Under the pieces are notes generated by a model. The model was given only the letters and a program-made list of their open reading frames with translations, did not search any database and was not told the origin of the DNA. The position numbers and the translations under genes were made by a program. Positions 1 through 8,668 of a stretch of DNA of 50,035 nt are shown here, in pieces. This DNA is from an uncultured Butyricicoccus sp. Lineage in GTDB: Bacteria; Bacillota; Clostridia; Oscillospirales; Butyricicoccaceae. How positions within the stretch are numbered: position 1 is the stretch's first letter; every line of letters starts with the position of its first letter. The DNA is taken from NCBI GenBank assembly GCA_904420185.1, contig CAJFUJ010000033.1:1-50035 (forward strand), read 5' to 3'.

Positions 1-85
1 AGGTATCGAAGCGGTCATAACGAGGCGGTCTTGAAAACCGTTTGTCCGAAAGGGCGCGTGGGTTCGAATCCCACCCTCTCCGCCA
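1..85 (+). tRNA. tRNA-Ser (anticodon UGA), 5' end cut by window
   Basis: The sequence has a long variable arm, a TTCGAATC T-loop and an encoded CCA at 83-85. The anticodon loop CTTGAAA gives anticodon TGA, which reads UCN serine codons. The 3' acceptor strand CCTCTCC would pair with GGAGAGG; only AGG is present at position 1, so the first four bases lie before the window. Confidence 0.95.
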
Positions 86-246
86 AGTCTTTTTGGCGGA
101 AATTCCTCGAGTTTACAGCGCGGATCTTACAATAGATGCAGAGACTATTGTATTTTGATTGTAAGCTCAAGGTTATTCCCTTCCGTTGAGTTAGCTTTGA
201 CGGGCCCTCTCTTTTAATTTCCGCCAGAAGACTAATTAAATGATGT
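86..246 (+). other. Spacer between the two tRNA-Ser genes
   Basis: No gene or strong terminator is seen here. The two tRNAs have the same orientation and only the second is followed by a terminator, so they may share a transcript. Confidence 0.5.
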
Positions 247-336
247 GGAGAAATACCCAAGTGGTGAAGGGGCTCCCCTGCTAAGGGAGTAGGGCGCGAG
301 AGCGTCGCGAGGGTTCAAATCCCTCTTTCTCCGCCA
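247..336 (+). tRNA. tRNA-Ser (anticodon GCU)
   Basis: Acceptor strand GGAGAAA (247-253) pairs with TTTCTCC before the encoded GCCA end. The anticodon loop CTGCTAA gives GCT, which reads AGC/AGU. A long variable arm typical of class II tRNAs and the T-loop TTCAAAT are present. Confidence 0.96.
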
Positions 337-338
337 TC

Positions 339-372
339 AAAAACCTCGCAGTCAATTGACTGCGAGGTTTTT
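339..372 (+). terminator. Terminator after the tRNA-Ser pair
   Basis: A near-perfect palindrome with the core CCTCGCAGTCAATTGACTGCGAGG is flanked by A5 and T5 runs, starting three bases after the tRNA CCA end. Confidence 0.9.
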
Positions 373-720
373 GTGTCTGCGCATCATTTTTGCAATAATA
401 TATAACAATTCGTAGTTTAATTTATAAAATCAACAGATCGTATATTATCTTGTATCTCTTATACAAATTGATATTATTTCTTGCTTTTTTGCAATACGTA
501 TAGTAATTACAAAATAACATGGCATTCGTTCTATCCTATTTGTAAATTTTATATATTAAATTTCAAATTGTATAATAACACTATTTGTATAATCTATATT
601 ATATACTCCTATATGTTTATTGAATAGCATGATCTTTATTGCTTTATGTAATAAAGATCATGATTTATACATTTCGCAATTATATAAGTCTCGATAAATT
701 GCAAATTGTATTATTTTAAA
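373..720. other. AT-rich gene-less spacer
   Basis: About 350 bases with very low GC and no plausible ORF on either strand. It contains one perfect 13-bp inverted repeat (listed separately). No promoter can be assigned, because the AT-rich sequence gives many chance -10-like hexamers. Confidence 0.6.
628..662. repeat. Perfect 13-bp inverted repeat in the AT-rich spacer
   Basis: CATGATCTTTATT at 628-640 is the exact reverse complement of AATAAAGATCATG at 650-662, with a 9-base loop. It has no clear T-tract and no adjacent gene end, so it could be a protein-binding palindrome or a leftover terminator. Confidence 0.6.
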
Positions 721-768
721 AAATATTCCGCATTGTATAACAACAGCAATATACAATACGGAATATTT
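721..768 (-). terminator. Hairpin terminator of the sugar-isomerase-like gene
   Basis: AAATATTCCG and ATTGTAT (721-738) pair with ATACAAT and CGGAATATTT (751-768), giving a 17-bp stem with one mismatch. Read on the minus strand it lies 30 bases after the stop at 799 and ends in a run of T. Confidence 0.7.
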
Positions 769-798
769 TATTTAATTTACACAACTCGTATTAAGTTA

Positions 799-1701
799 TC
801 AATAATAGAAGCTGTTATTCTCAATCCCAAGCATATACTCAAAGTTTTGCTTTAACAGGCTAGCTGTCTGGCGCGGATTGCGCTCATAAATTTTGTTGCT
901 AAAGATCTCCGTAGAATACCAGCCGTCAAATCCGGTCTTTTGGACGGCGTCAATCCACCGCTTGAGCGGAATATAGCCTGCGCCGGTCCACACGTCGCGC
1001 AATACGTCCTGATCCGGAATCTCGCCCGGTTGTACCGGCAGGCCGTCACAGATGTGCACCAACTTAATCTGGGACTTGTCTAGACTCTCGACATATTCAG
1101 GGGTTTCTCCGGTTGTCCACATATGCCAAAAATCGATCACCACACCTACATTTTTTGCACCTGATGCCTCGATCACCTGCATAGCCTGTGACACCTTGCA
1201 CAATGGCACCCACGCCAGCGGTTCCATGTACAGCTCAATGCCATGCTCTGCGGCAATCGCCGCACCTGCGGCCACATTTTTTGCTGTGCGTTCAATGAGC
1301 TCCTGTTCGCTGACGCCCAGCAACCCCTTATAGCGCCGGTCGTCGGCCGTCATATTGCCTGCATGGAAATCCCGGACGGTCTGCACATCGCTTGGTCCTG
1401 TGCAGATCTGTACTCTCTTACAATTCAATGCCTGGGCCAGCGTACAGATGCGCCACATATCATCCAAGTAGCTCTGGTATGCATCGCCTTGGCGTTCGAT
1501 GTTTTGCAGCGCGCCAATGCCGACCACCTCCATATCCGCGAGCAGGGGCTGCAAGCTGTCCAAGCTGTACCCGCAGTCCAGATAGCGGTAGATTTTTTCC
1601 ACCGTAATTTCTACGCCTTCGAACCCCAGCTCTTGCGCAATTTGCAGCTCTTCGACCAGATTGCAGTACCGGGTCGCGGTTGAATTCATCGAGATTTTCA
1701 T
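799..1701 (-). CDS. Sugar phosphate isomerase/epimerase-like TIM-barrel protein
   Basis: A 300-residue protein of the xylose-isomerase-like TIM-barrel superfamily (AP endonuclease 2 fold), whose members isomerise, epimerise or dehydrate sugars and inositols using a divalent metal. Expected metal-site residues are visible: Glu in ELYMEPLAW, Asp-x-x-His in VVIDFWHMW, His in VHICDGL, and Glu near the C-terminus in GWYSTEIFS. An in-frame GTG lies upstream at 1728, but AGGAGGAG sits just before the ATG at 1701, so 1701 is the better start. It is monocistronic, with its own terminator. The exact substrate cannot be told; the IolE or sugar-epimerase subgroup is possible. Confidence 0.8.
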   Translation of the reverse strand: MKISMNSTATRYCNLVEELQIAQELGFEGVEITVEKIYRYLDCGYSLDSLQPLLADMEVVGIGALQNIERQGDAYQSYLDDMWRICTLAQALNCKRVQICTGPSDVQTVRDFHAGNMTADDRRYKGLLGVSEQELIERTAKNVAAGAAIAAEHGIELYMEPLAWVPLCKVSQAMQVIEASGAKNVGVVIDFWHMWTTGETPEYVESLDKSQIKLVHICDGLPVQPGEIPDQDVLRDVWTGAGYIPLKRWIDAVQKTGFDGWYSTEIFSNKIYERNPRQTASLLKQNFEYMLGIENNSFYY

Positions 1702-1855
1702 TTCGCTCCTCCTAATCCATGGTTTCACACGGGCGGCAGGCGCCCTTTTTTATTATATCGCTGCCGCCGGCCGGTCGCAATCCCAATCTTGCGGCAGTCA
1801 GGGCTTGCGGCCAGGCCCTAGGTATAGTAGACTGGAGGAAAGGGGGAATCGACCT

Positions 1856-2749
1856 ATGAAAAACAGCCTATACATCCTGCTCGCCGGAACACTTTGGGGA
1901 TGCACCGCCTTGCTGATCGGCGTGCTCCAAGCGGCAGGCTTCACCTCACTACAGTGCGTGGCACTGCGCGCTTTTTTCACTGCTTTGTTGCTGTTTTTGT
2001 TCCTGCTGTTGACCGGTCGGGATAAGCTGCGCATCCATTTGCGCGATGTGCCGTACTTCTTTGGCACTGGTATTTTGAGCATCGCGTTTTTCAATTATTG
2101 CTATTTTGAGGCCATCGACCGCATGGGTAGTGCGGCAGTCCCAGCGCTACTGCTCTACACTGCACCGGTATTTGTCATGTTTTTGTCCGCCCTGCTCTTT
2201 CGGGAGCAATTCACCCCGGCCAAGGGCATCGCGACCGGGCTGACCCTTGTGGGTCTCGGATTTATCACTGGCGCGTTTAGCGGCGGTGAAACCCTTTCAG
2301 GCAGCGTGATCCTGCTCGGCCTAGGTGCTGGGTTGGGCTATGCCCTGTATAGCATCTTCGGCAAGTGTGTTGCCGCCAAATACGACGCCTGCACCATCAC
2401 CTTTTATACGTTTGCCATTGCAGCGGTGGGTGTGGTGCCGATCTCGGGCATCACCCGCCAGTTGCCTGTCCTGCTGTCCCCCGGCAGGCTGCTGGCCGCC
2501 TTGGGGCTGGCACTATTTTGCACGGTGCTGCCTTTTTTGCTCTACACCTACGGCCTGCGCGGTATGGAGGCTGGAAAAGCCGCCATCCTCGCCACCGTCG
2601 AGCCACTGGTTGCCGCCATTGTGGGCGCACTGTTTTTCCACGAGCAGTTTACGCTATCCAAGTTGCTCGGGATGGTGCTTATCCTCTTTGCCATCGTTTA
2701 TCTCAACGCCGCACCGGCCATCCGCAGGCAGCCCGGCCGTGAACGTTAA
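1856..2749 (+). CDS. DMT/EamA family transporter
   Basis: A 297-residue integral membrane protein with about ten hydrophobic segments arranged as two EamA repeats, typical in length for the drug/metabolite transporter superfamily. These usually export amino acids or other small metabolites. The N-terminal SLYILLAGTLWG and the second-half GLGYALYSIFGK match the repeated start of each EamA unit, and GMEAGKAAILATVEPLVAAIVG is the typical C-terminal helix pair. Start chosen at ATG 1856 behind AGGGGG; the open frame upstream to 1661 has no ribosome site. It is divergent from the isomerase-like gene. Substrate unknown. Confidence 0.85.
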   Translation: MKNSLYILLAGTLWGCTALLIGVLQAAGFTSLQCVALRAFFTALLLFLFLLLTGRDKLRIHLRDVPYFFGTGILSIAFFNYCYFEAIDRMGSAAVPALLLYTAPVFVMFLSALLFREQFTPAKGIATGLTLVGLGFITGAFSGGETLSGSVILLGLGAGLGYALYSIFGKCVAAKYDACTITFYTFAIAAVGVVPISGITRQLPVLLSPGRLLAALGLALFCTVLPFLLYTYGLRGMEAGKAAILATVEPLVAAIVGALFFHEQFTLSKLLGMVLILFAIVYLNAAPAIRRQPGRER

Positions 2750-2783
2750 AAAGAGAGCGCGGTTGAACCGCGCTCTCTTTTAT
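2748..2783. terminator. Bidirectional terminator between convergent genes
   Basis: AAAGAGAGCGCGGTT pairs with AACCGCGCTCTCTTT around a one-base centre, flanked by A and T runs. It follows the EamA stop (2749) and precedes the stop of the kinase-like gene (2793, minus), so it can serve both. Confidence 0.9.
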
Positions 2784-2792
2784 ATCGGGGTT

Positions 2793-3419
2793 TTACATGT
2801 CTTGAAACTGGCTCCTGACCTCCATGTACTGCACGATTTCTTCGACCACGCCGTCAAAGCCCAACACGCCACTGTTGATGCATAAGTCGTAGTTGCGGGC
2901 GTCGTACCAATCCTGGCCGGTATGGTGTCTGTAATATTTCGCGCGGTATTCGTCGATCTGGGCGATCTTACGGGCCACCTCGGTTTCGGGCAGCGAATCG
3001 ACCCGCATGGCCTGTTCCATACAGAAGGCCTCATCCGCGTATACAAACACCCGGACCACGTCACGGCGCTCCTTGAGGACAAAATCAGCACACCGGCCGA
3101 TGAGCACACATGGTCCCTGGTCGGCCAGCTGGCGGATGATCTTGGCCTGGTAGTCAAACAGCGCGTCATCGCGCAGATAGGCCTTGGAAGAATCGTTCGG
3201 CAAAGGCTGGCCTTTATACCGCGCTTTGAGCCGGGCAAGGAAATCCGGCTTCAAGCGCTCGTCGGAAAAGAGCATAGCGTTGATGCCGCTGTCCTCGGAT
3301 GCCATGGTGATAATCTCGCGCCCATATGCCGGGACGCCTAGCCGTTTGGCCAACATTCGGCCCACAGTTTTGCCACCCGAGCCATACTGCCGGGCAATGG
3401 TGATGATATACGGTTTCAT
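2793..3419 (-). CDS. Cytidylate kinase-like family protein
   Basis: 208 residues. The N-terminus IITIARQYGSGGKTVGRMLAKRLGVPAYGRE is the P-loop and first helix of the cytidylate-kinase-like family, where GSGGK replaces the usual GxxGxGKT. Members are common in gut clostridia and their substrates are mostly undetermined. It follows livF by 18 bases and is the last gene of the liv operon, ending at a strong terminator. A nucleoside monophosphate kinase role is family knowledge; a link to amino-acid uptake is not evident. Confidence 0.8.
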   Translation of the reverse strand: MKPYIITIARQYGSGGKTVGRMLAKRLGVPAYGREIITMASEDSGINAMLFSDERLKPDFLARLKARYKGQPLPNDSSKAYLRDDALFDYQAKIIRQLADQGPCVLIGRCADFVLKERRDVVRVFVYADEAFCMEQAMRVDSLPETEVARKIAQIDEYRAKYYRHHTGQDWYDARNYDLCINSGVLGFDGVVEEIVQYMEVRSQFQDM

Positions 3420-3437
3420 GCGGTGTTAACCCCCTTT

Positions 3438-4145
3438 TTATTCGCCGAGGTAGGCTTTTTTAATCGCGTCGTCACGCAACAGGTCGGATGCTTTTCCGGA
3501 TTTTACGATTTTTCCAGTTTCCAGCACATAGGCGCGGTCGGAAATAGACAGCGCCTTTTTTGCGTTCTGCTCGACCAGCAACACCGTAGTGCCTGCGGCC
3601 GATACCTCCTGGATGATCTTGAACACCTCGCCCACGAACAGCGGCGAAAGGCCCATGGACGGCTCGTCAAGCAACAGGATACGGGGTTTGGCCATGAGCG
3701 CGCGGCCCATGGCCAGCATTTGCTGCTCGCCGCCGGACAGGGTGCCGGCCGGCTGGTTTTTACGTTCCTCTAGACGGGGGAACCGCTCGTAAACGCTGGC
3801 CATCGAGGCTTCAATTTCGCTTTTGGGGCGGGTGTAAGCGCCCATGCGCAGATTTTCGCGCACCGTTAACCCGGCGAATACCCGCCGGCCTTCCGGCACA
3901 TGGCTCATACCCAGGCGCACGATTGCGTGGCCGGGCTTTTTGGTGATATCCTTGCCCTCAAAGAGGACAGTGCCGCTTTTTGCAGGCAGCAGGCCGGTGA
4001 CCGTGTGCAGGGTAGTCGTCTTGCCCGCGCCGTTTGCGCCGATCAGGGCTACCACTTCGCCTTCATTCACTTCGAAGGAAACGTCGCGCAGGGCATGGAT
4101 TAAGCCGTAGTATACGTTGATATTTTGGACTTCGAGCATTGCCAT
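3438..4145 (-). CDS. livF: Branched-chain amino acid ABC transporter ATPase LivF
   Basis: 235 residues. One of two cytoplasmic ATPases of the LIV-type importer. Walker A GANGAGKTT, signature LSGGEQQMLAMGRAL, Walker B ILLLDEPSMGLSP and the LVEQNAKKAL H-loop variant typical of LivF are all present. AGGAGG lies 10 bases before the first ATG. The neighbours give the full order livK-livH-livM-livG-livF, so the assignment rests on both sequence and context. Confidence 0.95.
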   Translation of the reverse strand: MAMLEVQNINVYYGLIHALRDVSFEVNEGEVVALIGANGAGKTTTLHTVTGLLPAKSGTVLFEGKDITKKPGHAIVRLGMSHVPEGRRVFAGLTVRENLRMGAYTRPKSEIEASMASVYERFPRLEERKNQPAGTLSGGEQQMLAMGRALMAKPRILLLDEPSMGLSPLFVGEVFKIIQEVSAAGTTVLLVEQNAKKALSISDRAYVLETGKIVKSGKASDLLRDDAIKKAYLGE

Positions 4146-4162
4146 TTGGTGGTTTCCTCCTT

Positions 4163-4921
4163 TTATTCGCCCAGATAGGCGGTGATAACCTCGGGGTTTT
4201 GCAAGGCCTCGGCCGGGGTCCCCTCGGCCAGCAGACGGCCGAAATTGAGGATATAGAGGTATTCGCAGATGCCCGAAACCAGCTTCATATCGTGCTCAAT
4301 CAGCAGTACGGTCACGCCGAACTTTTCGCGCACCAGTTCAATGGTTTCCATCAGCTCGCCAGTTTCATTGGGGTTCATACCCGCCGCAGGCTCGTCGAGC
4401 AACAGCAGCTTGGGCTGGGTGGCCAGTGCGCGGGCAATTTCCAGCTTGCGCTGCTTGCCGTAGGGCAAATTGGCGGCTTGGTAGCCTGCCACGCTCTCCA
4501 GTCCGAACACACCCAGCAGCTCCATGGCCCGCTCGTTCATTTCGCGCTCCTTTTTGTGGTACGCGCCCAGATGCAGCAGGCTTTCGGCCAGGGTATAAGG
4601 GATTTGATTGTGCAGACCGGTTTTGACGTTGTCCAGCACAGTCAACCCAGCGAACAGGCGGATGTTCTGGAAGGTGCGCGCCACGCCCAGCCGGCAGATC
4701 TCGTGCGGCTTTTTGCCGATCAGGTTTTGCCCGTCCAGCCGGATGCCGCCGTCGGTGGGGCGGTATACACCGGTGAGCATGTTGAACACCGTGGTTTTGC
4801 CCGCGCCATTGGGGCCGATCAACCCTACCAACGCGCCTTTTTCAATTTTCATGCTCAGCTCGTCTACGGCGCGCAGGCCGCCAAACGAAATGCCCAGCGA
4901 GGTGACCTCAAGCATTGCCAT
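4163..4921 (-). CDS. livG: Branched-chain amino acid ABC transporter ATPase LivG
   Basis: 252 residues. Partner ATPase to LivF. Walker A GPNGAGKTTVFN, the LivG-type signature PYGKQRKLEIARAL (Y instead of SG), Walker B LLLLDEPAAGMNP and H-loop LLIEHDMKLV are present. The C-terminus keeps the LivG extension (NFGRLLAEGTPAEALQNPEVITAYLGE). The start is one base after the livM stop, with GGAGGG inside the livM end, which suggests translational coupling. Confidence 0.95.
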   Translation of the reverse strand: MAMLEVTSLGISFGGLRAVDELSMKIEKGALVGLIGPNGAGKTTVFNMLTGVYRPTDGGIRLDGQNLIGKKPHEICRLGVARTFQNIRLFAGLTVLDNVKTGLHNQIPYTLAESLLHLGAYHKKEREMNERAMELLGVFGLESVAGYQAANLPYGKQRKLEIARALATQPKLLLLDEPAAGMNPNETGELMETIELVREKFGVTVLLIEHDMKLVSGICEYLYILNFGRLLAEGTPAEALQNPEVITAYLGE

Positions 4922-4922
4922 G

Positions 4923-5993
4923 TTACGCGCCCTCCTTTTCGGATACCTTTTCCATCTGTTTGCTGCCGCGCTTTTCCAGCAGGCGCTGCTTAAGCGGGGA
5001 GTTGTTAAACAGCATCATGGCGATCAGCAAAATCGCGTAGATGAGCATACGGAAGTCACCGACCTCGCGCAGCACTTCGGGCAGCACAGTCAGCAGGGTT
5101 GCCGCGATGACCGAGCCCCAGATGTTGCCCAGGCCGCCCAGCACCACAAACACCAGCACCAAAATCGAGGTGTTGAAGTCAAAACGGTTGGCAGTGACCG
5201 TGGTGTAATTCAGGGCGTACAGCACGCCCGCCATCCCAGCAAAGGCAGCCGAGATGACAAACGCCAGCAGCTTATAGCTGGTGATGGAAATGCCGATGGA
5301 ATCGGCTGCGATTTTGTTGTCGCGTACTGCCATAATCGCCCGGCCAGCCCGGCTGTTGATGAGGTTGAGGATTAGAAACAGAGTGATGAGCACCAGCACA
5401 AACCCCGAAACAAAGGTGGAAAGCCGTTCCACCCCGGAAACGCCCATGGCGCCGTTGATGATCATCTTGCCCTCTTCGTCCAGCTCAAACCCCTGCTCAA
5501 GCAGTCCAAAGTGCAATCCAGCACCATCCAGGCCCACGTACAACACATTCATAATATTCTTGATGATCTCGCCAAATGCCAAGGTGACAATTGCCAAATA
5601 GTCGCCCTTGAGGCGGAGCACCGGCACACCGATGATCACGCCCGCAATGGCCGCGCAAACGGCGCCGATGACAATGGCGATCGCCAACCGCAAGGGCGCA
5701 AAGCCTACTGTACCGGATAGGCAAGTCGAAGCCACAATGCCGGCGAATGCGCCCACCGACATAAAGCCTGCATGGCCAAGTGAAAGCTCACCCAAGATGC
5801 CAACCGTTAGATTCAGCGAAACCGCCATGATGATATAGGCGCAAATGGGGATCAGCAAGCCTTCCAGCAGGCTGGACACCATGCCCATTGCCAAAAGCAC
5901 CTGCATTACGACAAACCCCACAATGACAATGCCAAACGAGATCAGTGTATCCCGTCCTGCTTTTGTCCGGGCATATTGCTTAAATTTCTGCAT
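4923..5993 (-). CDS. livM: Branched-chain amino acid ABC transporter permease LivM
   Basis: 356 residues with 8-10 predicted membrane helices. The conserved LivM stretch SLGHAGFMSVGAFAG and the EAA-like loop with RGRAIMAVRDNKIAADSIGI are visible. The C-terminal RLLEKRGSKQMEKVSEKEGA is charged and cytoplasmic. It pairs with LivH to form the membrane channel. Confidence 0.93.
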   Translation of the reverse strand: MQKFKQYARTKAGRDTLISFGIVIVGFVVMQVLLAMGMVSSLLEGLLIPICAYIIMAVSLNLTVGILGELSLGHAGFMSVGAFAGIVASTCLSGTVGFAPLRLAIAIVIGAVCAAIAGVIIGVPVLRLKGDYLAIVTLAFGEIIKNIMNVLYVGLDGAGLHFGLLEQGFELDEEGKMIINGAMGVSGVERLSTFVSGFVLVLITLFLILNLINSRAGRAIMAVRDNKIAADSIGISITSYKLLAFVISAAFAGMAGVLYALNYTTVTANRFDFNTSILVLVFVVLGGLGNIWGSVIAATLLTVLPEVLREVGDFRMLIYAILLIAMMLFNNSPLKQRLLEKRGSKQMEKVSEKEGA

Positions 5994-6006
5994 AGAAGCC
6001 GCCCCC

Positions 6007-6888
6007 TTAGACCTTTTCGCTCATGCGCTTGCCGAGTAGGCCGTCTGGCTTGACCAGCAGCACGAGAATAAGCACCGCAAACACGATGGCGTTTTGCAGC
6101 TGGGTGGAGATATAACCACCCGCCAGAATTTCAATGACGCCTAGCAGGATGCCGCCCACAAACGCCCCGGGGATCGAGCCAATGCCACCAAATACGGCTG
6201 CCGTAAAAGCCTTGATGCCAGGCATGGAACCGGTGGTAGGCATGAGGGTCGGGTAGGCCGAGCAGAGCAAAACGCCTGCAATGGCAGCCAGGCCCGAACC
6301 GATGGCAAAGGTCAGCGAAATGGTGGTATTGACGTTAATACCCATCAGCTCGGCCGCCCCCTTATCCTCAGACACTGCGCGCATGGCGGTGCCTGCCTTG
6401 GTTTTGCTGGTAAACAGCATCAAGGCGACCATAATCACCACGCAGGCTGCCACTGTGACCAAGGTGACCGGTGCGACGGTCAACTGTCCGCCGAACAGCG
6501 GAATCGGTGCGCCTGTCACCACCGAGGTAAAGCTCTTTGTGCTCGAACCCCAGAGGAGCAGTGCTGCGTTTTGCAAAAAGTACGACACACCGATTGCTGT
6601 GATGAGCACAGCCAGCGCCGGAGCCATGCGCAGCGGCTTGTAGGCCAGCCGTTCGATGACAACGCCCAATACCGTACAGACCACTACCGCCAGGGCGATG
6701 CCCGCCAGCGGCGGCCAACCCAAATAAACCGTGGCGCAAAAGCACATATAACCGCCAACCATAATGACATCGCCATGGGCGAAGTTGAGCATTTTCGCAA
6801 TGCCGTAGACCATTGTATAGCCCAGCGCAATGATTGCGTAAATGCTGCCCAGGCTGATACCGTTGATCAGATGATTCAAAAGGACCAT
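6007..6888 (-). CDS. livH: Branched-chain amino acid ABC transporter permease LivH
   Basis: 293 residues from ATG 6888, the usual LivH length. The N-terminus NHLINGISLGSIYAIIALGYTMVYGIAKMLNFAHGD is the family hallmark, and KAGTAMRAVSEDKGAAELMGIN is the EAA-like loop. An open frame continues upstream to 7038, but its first 50 codons read through a hairpin-rich spacer and look non-coding; GAGGTG precedes 6888 at a suitable distance. Confidence 0.93.
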   Translation of the reverse strand: MVLLNHLINGISLGSIYAIIALGYTMVYGIAKMLNFAHGDVIMVGGYMCFCATVYLGWPPLAGIALAVVVCTVLGVVIERLAYKPLRMAPALAVLITAIGVSYFLQNAALLLWGSSTKSFTSVVTGAPIPLFGGQLTVAPVTLVTVAACVVIMVALMLFTSKTKAGTAMRAVSEDKGAAELMGINVNTTISLTFAIGSGLAAIAGVLLCSAYPTLMPTTGSMPGIKAFTAAVFGGIGSIPGAFVGGILLGVIEILAGGYISTQLQNAIVFAVLILVLLVKPDGLLGKRMSEKV

Positions 6889-6942
6889 GTTTTGGAACAC
6901 CTCAATTCGGTATATATCTCTTTTTTCTCTTTTAACCCGCTT

Positions 6943-6995
6943 ATGGGCCAGGGCGGCGGCTTGACGCCAGCCGCCAAGCCATCGCCCCAGCCCAT
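6943..6995 (-). other. Imperfect long hairpin in the livK-livH spacer
   Basis: ATGGGC (6943-6948) pairs with GCCCAT (6990-6995); inside this, GGCG/CGCC and further GC-rich segments pair with internal mismatches. No T-tract follows on the minus strand, so it is more likely an RNA stability or processing element than a full terminator. Confidence 0.5.
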
Positions 6996-7012
6996 AATGA
7001 AGGCCCGGCGCA

Positions 7013-7035
7013 GAGAAGGGCACTTTGCCCTTCTC
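7013..7035 (-). other. Perfect 9-bp hairpin after livK
   Basis: GAGAAGGGC (7013-7021) pairs with GCCCTTCTC (7027-7035) around a 5-base loop, 36 bases past the livK stop. It lacks a T-tract. Such elements often protect the upstream mRNA so that the binding protein is made in excess over the permeases; that role is inferred here. Confidence 0.55.
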
Positions 7036-7070
7036 CACACCGCAACAGCCCAGAAATGTCGTTTGTCCGC

Positions 7071-8252
7071 TTACTCCATGCCGACATACGCGCCGTTTTC
7101 AATCACCATGCCCTTGGGGCTCTTGGAGACCTCGCCGGTCTGCTGCCAAGTGATGCCTTCGCCATCGCCAGTCAAACCTTCAAAGGTAATCGTGGGGAAG
7201 GTGGCCATCATCGCTTCGCACAGTTCTTCAGCCGTCATATCCGGGGTGCAACCCGCGGTTTCCAGGGCCTGCTTGTATGCATAGATGCAGTCATACGCAT
7301 CTGCTGCAAACTGGTTGGGGGTTTCGCCAAACTGTTCACGGTACTTATTTACAAAATTGGCCGTCTTTTCGTCGGTTGCGTCGGCGTTAAACGGGGTCAG
7401 AAGCATCACGCCCTCGGCCAAGGAAGTGTCAAAATTCTGCACAGTCAGGATGCCGTCCATGCCGTCTACACCGAAGAACTTGGGCGCATAACCAATCGCG
7501 TTGGCTTGGGTCAGGATGAGCGACGCTGGGGTGTAATAGATCGGCAGGAAAATCAGGTCAGCACCTGCCGAGCGGCAAGCATTGATCTGCACCGAAAAGT
7601 CGGTCTGGGTGTCTGTGGTAAAGCTTTCCTCGGCCACAATCTCCAGCCCCTTGGCGGCAGCCTCTTCCTTAAACTTCTCATAGATGCCCACCGAGTAAAC
7701 CTCGTCGGTCTGGTAGATCACACCGATCTTGGTGCCCAACTGCTGTTCGGCGATATAGTCGGCAGACGCGGTGCCCTGGTTGGGGTCGGTAAAGCACATC
7801 TGGAATACATTGTCCTTGCCTTCAACAACGGCGGTCGAAGACGCCGACGGGGTCAGGGCAAAGATGCGGTCCTCAAAGTGCAGCGGCGCAATGGCCTCGC
7901 CCGGCTTGGTGGTGACGGACAGCAGGGAGAGCTGCATGCCCCAGTCCTTCAACACTGCATAGGCATTGGTTGCCAAGTCGGTCTGGCCCTGGTCATCCTC
8001 GAAACGGATGTCGAACTGAATGTCGCCGCCCTCGGCGTTGATTTCATCGACCGCGATCTGCGCGCCGTTTTGCACAGCCTGTCCATAAATGGCCACATTG
8101 CCGGTGAGGGGCGCGGTGCCGCCGATCTTAAAGGCATTGCCTGAGGCGGTGCTTCCACCCTGGCTGGAGTCCGCTGCGGTGTCGCCGCCGCAACCGGCCA
8201 ATGTGCCAAGCAACATCGCACCGGCGAGCAGCATACTCAAACTTTTCTTCAT
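7071..8252 (-). CDS. livK: Branched-chain amino acid ABC transporter substrate-binding lipoprotein
   Basis: 393 residues from ATG 8252, preceded by AAGGAGA. A signal peptide ends in the lipobox LAGC (Cys21), followed by a Ser/Gly-rich linker, so it is membrane-anchored outside the cell. The mature part starts FKIGGTAPLTGNVAIYGQAVQNGAQIAVDEINAEGG, the type I periplasmic-binding fold of LivK/LivJ proteins, with the family's DDQ (FEDDQGQ). It is first in the operon, as usual. An alternative start at 8273 would lie before the ribosome site and is less likely. Confidence 0.95.
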   Translation of the reverse strand: MKKSLSMLLAGAMLLGTLAGCGGDTAADSSQGGSTASGNAFKIGGTAPLTGNVAIYGQAVQNGAQIAVDEINAEGGDIQFDIRFEDDQGQTDLATNAYAVLKDWGMQLSLLSVTTKPGEAIAPLHFEDRIFALTPSASSTAVVEGKDNVFQMCFTDPNQGTASADYIAEQQLGTKIGVIYQTDEVYSVGIYEKFKEEAAAKGLEIVAEESFTTDTQTDFSVQINACRSAGADLIFLPIYYTPASLILTQANAIGYAPKFFGVDGMDGILTVQNFDTSLAEGVMLLTPFNADATDEKTANFVNKYREQFGETPNQFAADAYDCIYAYKQALETAGCTPDMTAEELCEAMMATFPTITFEGLTGDGEGITWQQTGEVSKSPKGMVIENGAYVGME

Positions 8253-8668
8253 GGGTATCTTCTCCTTTTTCATAATGAAATTCCCCCGCTTCCAAACTAC
8301 ACGAGAAGCGTCTGGATTATCTTTTTATTATACTACGCTTTTTCCGCTGCGGTATCCCTTTTTAAAGCTTCGCACAATTTCCAGCAAAATGCCGATTATC
8401 TTTTTCCACAAAGTGCGGATTTTGTGCTTTTTTCCGAAGGACATTTGGCTTGTTAGACCGATTTCAATGGCCCTCGCATGGCAAGACCGCGCAGAATCGT
8501 GCATGGTGCGAAAGCTACCCTATTTTTTTTGCGTAAAAATGACTGTAACTGTCAGTTCCGCTGTTATCCTGACCGCAGATTGGCCGATATAAAAATATAT
8601 GTCCTGCGTCCCCTCATCCCAATCGTGCGGCGCGCTTGGACCATCCCGCATAAGGAGTTGCATTGCTT
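8253..8668. promoter_or_regulatory. Divergent control region of livK and the zinc-ribbon gene
   Basis: No gene is seen in this stretch. On the minus strand TATAAT occurs at 8332-8327, about 75 bases before the livK start, but no good -35 hexamer lies 16-18 bases upstream. On the plus strand a GCCGATAT element (listed separately) lies before 8669. Confidence 0.5.
8583..8590 (+). promoter_or_regulatory. Sigma-28 (SigD)-type -10 element
   Basis: GCCGATAT matches exactly the -10 consensus of the flagellar sigma factor. The position 15 bases upstream reads TTAT, only two of four matches to TAAA. If used, it would put the zinc-ribbon gene at 8669, 79 bases downstream, in the late flagellar regulon. 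Confidence 0.4.

Noticed and set aside
15-260. Minus-strand ORF ending in RVGFEPTRPFGQTVFKTASL
   Set aside because: This is the well-known spurious translation of the antisense strand of a tRNA-Ser gene; it overlaps two thirds of the tRNA at 1-85 and has no ribosome site.
6889-7038. N-terminal extension of LivH
   Set aside because: The extra 50 codons read through hairpins and have no homology to permeases; the ATG at 6888 gives the normal length.
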